DNA of 11,002 bases from DATGHS01 sp035307785 (GTDB lineage: Bacteria > Planctomycetota > Planctomycetia > Gemmatales > Gemmataceae): the NCBI GenBank assembly GCA_035307785.1, contig DATGHS010000487.1:1-11002 (forward strand). Direction: 5' to 3'. This document shows, piece after piece, positions 7,657 to 11,002 of the stretch; positions within the stretch are counted from its first letter, which is position 1; each line of letters opens with the position of its first letter. The position numbers were made by a program, and so were the translations under genes. The notes beneath the pieces are model-generated. The model was not told the DNA's origin and made no database searches. It was given only the letters and a program-made list of their open reading frames with translations.

Positions 7657-7682
7657 GATCGGATGGGCGGCCATCCTGTTCT

Positions 7683-7724
7683 GGTAGCAGAATTCGCGAG
7701 AATTCCGACTCGGCGGCTGAATTT
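7683..7724 (+). repeat. REP-like unit 1 (42 bp)
   Basis: The unit reads GGTAGCAGAATTCGCGAGAA, then TTCCGACTCGGCGGCTGA, then ATTT. GAATTC-GCGA-GAATTC forms a hairpin closed by a GCGA (GNRA-type) loop, 2 nt downstream of GTAGC. Confidence 0.7.
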
Positions 7725-7738
7725 GGTAGCGGAATTCG

Positions 7739-7837
7739 GGCATTGTCTTAGTTTGCCGATAATTGGGAGGGCGAGGCTCCTGCCGAGCCACCGCAAGGCT
7801 CGGCAGGAGCCTCGCCCTCCCAAACTGAGACACTACC
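7739..7837. mobile_element. 99-bp palindromic element interrupting REP-like unit 2 (MITE-like)
   Basis: The segment sits between the first 14 bp of unit 2 (7725-7738) and its tail (7838-7851), replacing about 14 bp of the unit. Its ends, GGCATTGTCTTAGTTTG (7739-7755) and the reverse complement of 7821-7837 (GGTAGTGTCTCAGTTTG), match at 14 of 17 positions. The core is a perfect 25-bp inverted repeat, 7765-7789 against 7797-7821, with a 7-nt loop (ACCGCAA). About 10 extra bases (7755-7764) break the symmetry on the left. It encodes nothing. I see no clear target-site duplication. Confidence 0.6.
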
Positions 7838-7851
7838 CGGCGGCTGATCTT

Positions 7852-7914
7852 GGTAGCGGAATTCGCAAGAATTCCGGCTCGGCGGCTGTCGGAATTCTTG
7901 CGAATTCCGCTACC
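7852..7914. repeat. REP-like unit 3 with inverted half copy (BIME-like perfect palindrome)
   Basis: Positions 7852-7876 and 7890-7914 are perfect 25-bp reverse complements around a 13-nt spacer (GCTCGGCGGCTGT). Each arm contains its own 8-bp hairpin, CGGAATTC-GCAA-GAATTCCG, so the DNA or RNA can fold either as one long stem or as two small stems. The right arm ends 48 nt before the permease ATG at 7962. Confidence 0.8.
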
Positions 7915-7949
7915 TACAGGTGACCGCAGACCCAATGAGATTTGTGCTT

Positions 7950-7953
7950 GGAG
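7950..7953 (+). promoter_or_regulatory. Ribosome binding site deciding the permease start
   Basis: GGAG lies 8 nt before ATG 7962. The alternative in-frame starts, GTG 7920 and ATG 7935, have no comparable site, and the first of these nearly abuts the repeat. Confidence 0.55.
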
Positions 7954-7961
7954 CAATCGCC

Positions 7962-9200
7962 ATGTTCGGAAATCGCCTACAACGCATGATCCTCTGGGAT
8001 CTGATCCGTATCTTCTCGGTCACGCTGGTCAGCCTCACCGGCCTGTTCTTAATGGGTGGGTTGGTAGCGGAAGCGTCGCAGCGCGGCCTGGCGCCGGCAC
8101 AGATTATTTCCATCATCCCGCTCATGATCCCGGGCACCTTGCCGTATACCATTCCCGCGACCACGCTGTTCGCCACCTGCAATGTGTATGGGCGGCTGGC
8201 AAAAGATAACGAGATCACCGCGCTGCGAGCGGCCGGAATCAACCTATTCCAGGTTTTGAAACCCGGCATCCTGTTGGGCGTCGCGATGAGCGCGATCACG
8301 TTCACGTTGTTTCTCGACGTGATCCCGTGGTCCTTCCGCTCGATGCAGGATCACCTGCTCGGCGATACCAACGAAATGATGTACACGCTTCTGAAACGCC
8401 AGGGCTGCTTCCGGCATCCCAAGGTGCCGTACGTGATCTTCGTGCGCGAAGTGCACGGCGACAAACTCTTCGACGCCGTTTTCAAACGGCGGCTGCCGAA
8501 CAGCCAGAGCTACGACACCGTGGCCCGGGCCCGCGAAGCGAAACTGCACGTGGAAAGCCGAATCGACCCCGAAAATGGCAAATCGGTGCAAGAGATTGTG
8601 GTGGAAATGAAGCAGTGCGTGCTGTGCGGGGATTACAAGGACGGAGTGAAGCCGGCGTTGATGTTCCAGAATCGCGAATTCCGCGAGCCATTGCCGCCGG
8701 AAGTCTTCGGCGACCGCGACTCGCCGGCCTCGCGCGACGTGTCCTGGAGCAAGTTGCCCGTCCGCATCGAGATCATGCGCCGCAAAGATGCCGAGATTCT
8801 GGCTCAGAGCGAAAGCTTTGCGCGCATGATCAATGCCAAGCCCGTGCGCACGGAGAACGATAACAAAGCGCTCGAACATTACACCAACTTGCTGAAATAC
8901 CGGGCTCGCGAATTCCGCTCCTTCTTGGCCGAGCGCCACCTTCGACCGGCCCTCGCCCTCAGTTGCCTGTGCTTCGCTCTCATCGGCGGGCCCATTGGCA
9001 TTTGGACGAATCGCGCTGACTTCTTGAGTTCCTTCATCATCGGCTTCCTGCCGACCATCATGCTGTACTATCCCATTCTGATTTGCACGACGAACCTGGC
9101 CAAAGAAGGCCGCATGCCCATCGGCCCCGCCATCTGGGTGGCGGACATGGTGTTCGTGGTAATTGCGGTAACGCTCTGCTGGCGGCTGGTGCGGCGGTGA
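7962..9200 (+). CDS. LptF/LptG-family permease (YjgP/YjgQ)
   Basis: LptF and LptG are the inner-membrane subunits of the LptB2FG ABC transporter, which extracts lipopolysaccharide and feeds it to the periplasmic bridge. The 412-residue product has the family layout: three N-terminal membrane segments (about 13-34, 47-72, 98-122), a periplasmic beta-rich domain (about 125-325), then three C-terminal segments (about 328-350, 354-376, 389-408). The diagnostic DNEITALRAAGI motif, which contacts LptB, is at 82-93. A start at GTG 7920 or ATG 7935 would only add up to 14 residues. Which of LptF or LptG it is cannot be told here, and no second copy, lptB, lptC or lptA is nearby. The AsmA-like gene just upstream on the same strand fits a shared envelope-lipid role. 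Confidence 0.9.
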   Translation: MFGNRLQRMILWDLIRIFSVTLVSLTGLFLMGGLVAEASQRGLAPAQIISIIPLMIPGTLPYTIPATTLFATCNVYGRLAKDNEITALRAAGINLFQVLKPGILLGVAMSAITFTLFLDVIPWSFRSMQDHLLGDTNEMMYTLLKRQGCFRHPKVPYVIFVREVHGDKLFDAVFKRRLPNSQSYDTVARAREAKLHVESRIDPENGKSVQEIVVEMKQCVLCGDYKDGVKPALMFQNREFREPLPPEVFGDRDSPASRDVSWSKLPVRIEIMRRKDAEILAQSESFARMINAKPVRTENDNKALEHYTNLLKYRAREFRSFLAERHLRPALALSCLCFALIGGPIGIWTNRADFLSSFIIGFLPTIMLYYPILICTTNLAKEGRMPIGPAIWVADMVFVVIAVTLCWRLVRR

Positions 9201-9221
9201 CCTGGGCAAAACGTGATGAGT

Positions 9222-10442
9222 TTATCGGGGAACGGGTGGACCGCCCGCTTCTCCCGGCTTTTTAGTTTCCTTACCCGCCGGCTTTCTTTCCTGCCCGCTT
9301 CCCAGCACCTCGGCGCGATGCACCAGTCCGCCGCCTGGCTTTCGCAAGCGTCGTCGGAGTCGCACTCTCGGGATCGGCCGGTCATGTTCGTCTTCGAGTT
9401 CACCAACGATTTCTTCCAGCACGTCTTCGAGCGTCAACAAGCCCAAAATTTTACCTTGCTCGTTACGTACCAGCGCCATGGGTCGGCGCGATTTGCGGAA
9501 GAGTTGCAACGCCGTGGCAATCGATTCTTCGGGGGCGAGAAACGTGGCCGGGTAGATGGCGTCTTCGAGCACCACGATGCCGCGCAGGCTGAAGATGTGG
9601 AACAGGTTCTTGGTGTTCACAATGCCCACAATCTTGTCGAGATCGCCTTCGTAGACTGGCATCCTTGTGTGGGCGCCGGAGCGCACTGCTTCCAGGATTT
9701 GCTCTGGCGGCGTGCTGAGTTCCAGCGCGCCCATGCGCTCGCGCGGGATCATGCAGTCCTTCACCTTTTTGTCGGAGAGGTGAAAGACGTTCTCCACGAT
9801 GTCGGCCTGCTCTGGCTCGAGAATCCCTGCCTCCTCGGTGTCTTCGATCAATAGCAGCAGCTCCTCGATGGAATGCACCGCCTCTTCGCCACTGGCCGGG
9901 CGAAAGCCGAAGAGCCTCAAAAGCCGGTTGGCCGTGAAATAAATAGGAATCGTTAGCGGGCGAGTGAGTTTGGCGAACATGTTGAGTGGCCGCGCCACCA
10001 GGATCGCCGTGCGGTCGGGGACTTGCAGGGCGAGCGATTTCGGGATGAGTTCCCCGAAGACCACGTGCATGTAGGTAATGAGCAAGAATGCGATCGCGGC
10101 GGCAACAGTGTGCATGGCCATGGCTCGATAGGGCGCCGGCACCGACGAGAAGAGCGGTTCGATTAATTTCGCCAGCGCCGGCTCGCCGACCAACCCCAGG
10201 GCAATGCTCGCCAGAGTGATTCCGAGTTGCGTGGCGGCGATGCTCCGATCTAAATGGTCGATCGCATGCAGAACCGCCTTTGCGTTTCGGATGCCCTTGT
10301 GCAACAACTCTTCCACGCGCGTCCGCCGTACTGCGACGAGCGAGAATTCAGCCGCCACAAAGAAGCCGTTGAGGGCCACCAAGGCCGGCACCGCCAGCAA
10401 TCCGAGAATGATCCAGAGCCAGTCGTTTTCAGTGAACAACAC
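9222..10442 (-). CDS. CNNM/CBS-pair membrane protein (HlyC/CorC family), lacking the CorC_HlyC domain
   Basis: The 406-residue protein has a CNNM transmembrane domain (about 1-190) with the conserved NGFFVAAEFS (25-34) and GELIPKSLA (130-138) motifs, then a CBS pair: CBS1 about 229-285 (MIPRERM, RMPVYEG) and CBS2 about 296-352 (LLTLEDVLEEIVGE). CNNM/CorC proteins are Mg2+/Co2+-efflux-linked transporters gated by nucleotide binding to the CBS pair. The chain ends in a low-complexity basic tail (about 360-406, many R, K, G, P) where relatives carry a roughly 80-residue CorC_HlyC domain; that domain is absent. The start is GTG at 10440-10442, 4 nt after GGAG; TTG at 10437-10439 is 7 nt from it and also possible. 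It converges on the permease gene with 21 bp between stops and no visible terminator. Confidence 0.92.
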   Translation of the reverse strand: MLFTENDWLWIILGLLAVPALVALNGFFVAAEFSLVAVRRTRVEELLHKGIRNAKAVLHAIDHLDRSIAATQLGITLASIALGLVGEPALAKLIEPLFSSVPAPYRAMAMHTVAAAIAFLLITYMHVVFGELIPKSLALQVPDRTAILVARPLNMFAKLTRPLTIPIYFTANRLLRLFGFRPASGEEAVHSIEELLLLIEDTEEAGILEPEQADIVENVFHLSDKKVKDCMIPRERMGALELSTPPEQILEAVRSGAHTRMPVYEGDLDKIVGIVNTKNLFHIFSLRGIVVLEDAIYPATFLAPEESIATALQLFRKSRRPMALVRNEQGKILGLLTLEDVLEEIVGELEDEHDRPIPRVRLRRRLRKPGGGLVHRAEVLGSGQERKPAGKETKKPGEAGGPPVPR

Positions 10443-10458
10443 TTCGCTCCGTTATGCC

Positions 10459-10514
10459 TGACAAGGTGAGGGGGTGACAGCATTGGGCCACCCGGTCACC
10501 CCCTCACCTTGTCA
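10459..10514. repeat. Perfect 20-bp inverted repeat after the S9 peptidase gene
   Basis: Positions 10459-10478 (TGACAAGGTGAGGGGGTGAC) and 10495-10514 are perfect reverse complements around a 16-nt loop. The right arm includes the peptidase stop codon (10512-10514). It may fold into a very stable 3'-end hairpin on the minus-strand transcript, but no U-tract follows. It lies just upstream of the CNNM gene's ribosome site (10447-10450). Confidence 0.85.
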
Positions 10515-11002
10515 CTTTCCCCCTGGCGGCACGTATTTCTTCAGCCAGGCAAACACTTCCTCGTGCCAAAACTTGCTGTTGGCCGGCTTCAGGACCCAGT
10601 GACCTTCGTCCGGGAAGTTGATCATCTTCGACGTTACGCCCTGGCGCTGCAAGGCGGTGAACAACTCATGCCCCTGACCAATAGGGCAGCGGAAATCGAG
10701 ATCGTTCTGAATCAGGAGGAACGGGGTTCTGAACTTGCCCAGATTCGCGGCGAACCGAACCGGCGAGTATTTTTCATAGCTGGCTCGATGGCCGCCCCAC
10801 GGCGGGCCGCCATGTTCGTATTCGTCGAACCAAACTTCATCGGTGGTGCCGTACATGCTGTCGAAGTCCCAAACGCCACAGTGGCAAATCAGGCACTGGA
10901 AGCGGCCGGTGTTCACCGCAAACCAATTCATCATGTAGCCGCCGAACGAAGCGCCGGCCGAGCCGATGCGGCTTGGATCGACATAAGGGAGCTTTTGCAC
11001 GT
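10512..11002 (-). CDS. S9 family (prolyl oligopeptidase-type) serine peptidase, C-terminal part
   Basis: Only the C-terminal 163 or so residues of the alpha/beta-hydrolase domain are in the window; the gene enters from the right edge, and the GTG near 11000 is just an internal codon. The catalytic triad is visible in order: Ser in GASFGGYM (numbering from that internal codon, S18), Asp in NDLDFRCP (most likely D102), and His in DEGHWV (H134). The VDPSRIG lead-in and the F.CPIGQGHELF segment are typical of acylaminoacyl- and dipeptidyl-peptidases of family S9. The reaction is hydrolysis of short peptides. The propeller domain and any signal peptide lie outside the window, so localisation cannot be judged. 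It ends at the 20-bp inverted repeat. Confidence 0.93.
   Translation of the reverse strand, partial: VQKLPYVDPSRIGSAGASFGGYMMNWFAVNTGRFQCLICHCGVWDFDSMYGTTDEVWFDEYEHGGPPWGGHRASYEKYSPVRFAANLGKFRTPFLLIQNDLDFRCPIGQGHELFTALQRQGVTSKMINFPDEGHWVLKPANSKFWHEEVFAWLKKYVPPGGK

Larger units (their letters stand above)
7681..7918. repeat. Cluster of palindromic REP/BIME-like repeats
   Basis: The gap between the AsmA-like and permease genes is almost entirely repeat. A unit of about 42 bp starts with GGTAGC and holds a short palindrome, then CGGCGGCTGA. Copies start at 7683 (complete), 7725 (first 14 bp, then an inserted palindromic element, then the tail from 7838) and 7852 (complete, 34 of 37 identical to the first). 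An inverted half copy (7890-7914) closes the array. Each unit has GTAG immediately before its hairpin, as in REP sequences acted on by TnpA-REP/RAYT transposases. No such transposase is in the window. ORF-like frames across this region are artefacts of the repeats. Confidence 0.8.

Noticed and set aside
7683..7914. CRISPR array
   Set aside because: Units are palindromic and nearly contiguous, with no unique spacers of constant length and no cas genes.
7663..7923. ORFs across the intergenic repeats (plus strand here; minus strand 7339-7956)
   Set aside because: Their sequence is explained by the palindromic repeats read in frame; no start signal or independent protein pattern.
8244..9209. 321-codon minus-strand ORF antisense to the LptF/LptG permease
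   Set aside because: The His/Ala/Gln-rich product has no family motif, while the plus strand has the full permease topology and DNEITALRAAGI.

Overview
The window is GC-rich, Gram-negative-type bacterial chromosome with housekeeping and cell-envelope genes. I infer a member of Planctomycetota, perhaps near Pirellulales. The basis is the gene mix (AsmA-like giant, LptF/LptG permease, Rieske plus c'-type cytochrome, S9 peptidase), the look of the partial protein at the left edge, and the palindromic intergenic repeats. No rRNA or marker gene confirms this, so the placement is an inference.

Layout, left half. A minus-strand gene starts at 155 and runs off the left edge. Behind it, also on the minus strand, is a DUF2314 protein (397-1335) ending at a textbook intrinsic terminator (329-370). 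Next come panC (1550-2410) and a CYTH/CyaB-type protein (2407-2970), whose stop and start overlap as ATGA, so they are probably translationally coupled. Divergent from these, on the plus strand, lies a two-gene redox unit: a small Rieske [2Fe-2S] protein (3103-3435) and a secreted cytochrome c'/c556-like protein (3447-3944), 11 bp apart. A 439-bp non-coding stretch follows, with an imperfect inverted repeat, a T-run and a good sigma70-like promoter (4304-4332).

Layout, right half. That promoter faces a 1090-residue AsmA/TamB-like protein with an N-terminal membrane anchor (4384-7656). After a repeat-filled gap comes an LptF/LptG-family permease (7962-9200). Together they suggest lipid or glycolipid traffic between inner and outer membrane. 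Convergent to them is a CNNM/CBS-pair membrane protein (9222-10442) that lacks the usual CorC/HlyC domain. A perfect 20-bp inverted repeat then separates it from the C-terminal catalytic part of an S9 serine peptidase (10512 to the right edge).

The most unusual part is non-coding. Positions 7681-7918, between the AsmA-like and Lpt genes, hold a mosaic of palindromic repeats. Each unit has a 5' GTAG foot followed at once by a short hairpin with a GNRA-type loop, which is the architecture of REP sequences moved by TnpA-REP/RAYT transposases. One unit is interrupted by a 99-bp palindromic element, and another is paired head-to-head with an inverted copy as in a BIME. No complete new defence, mobile or biosynthetic system is visible in the coding part.
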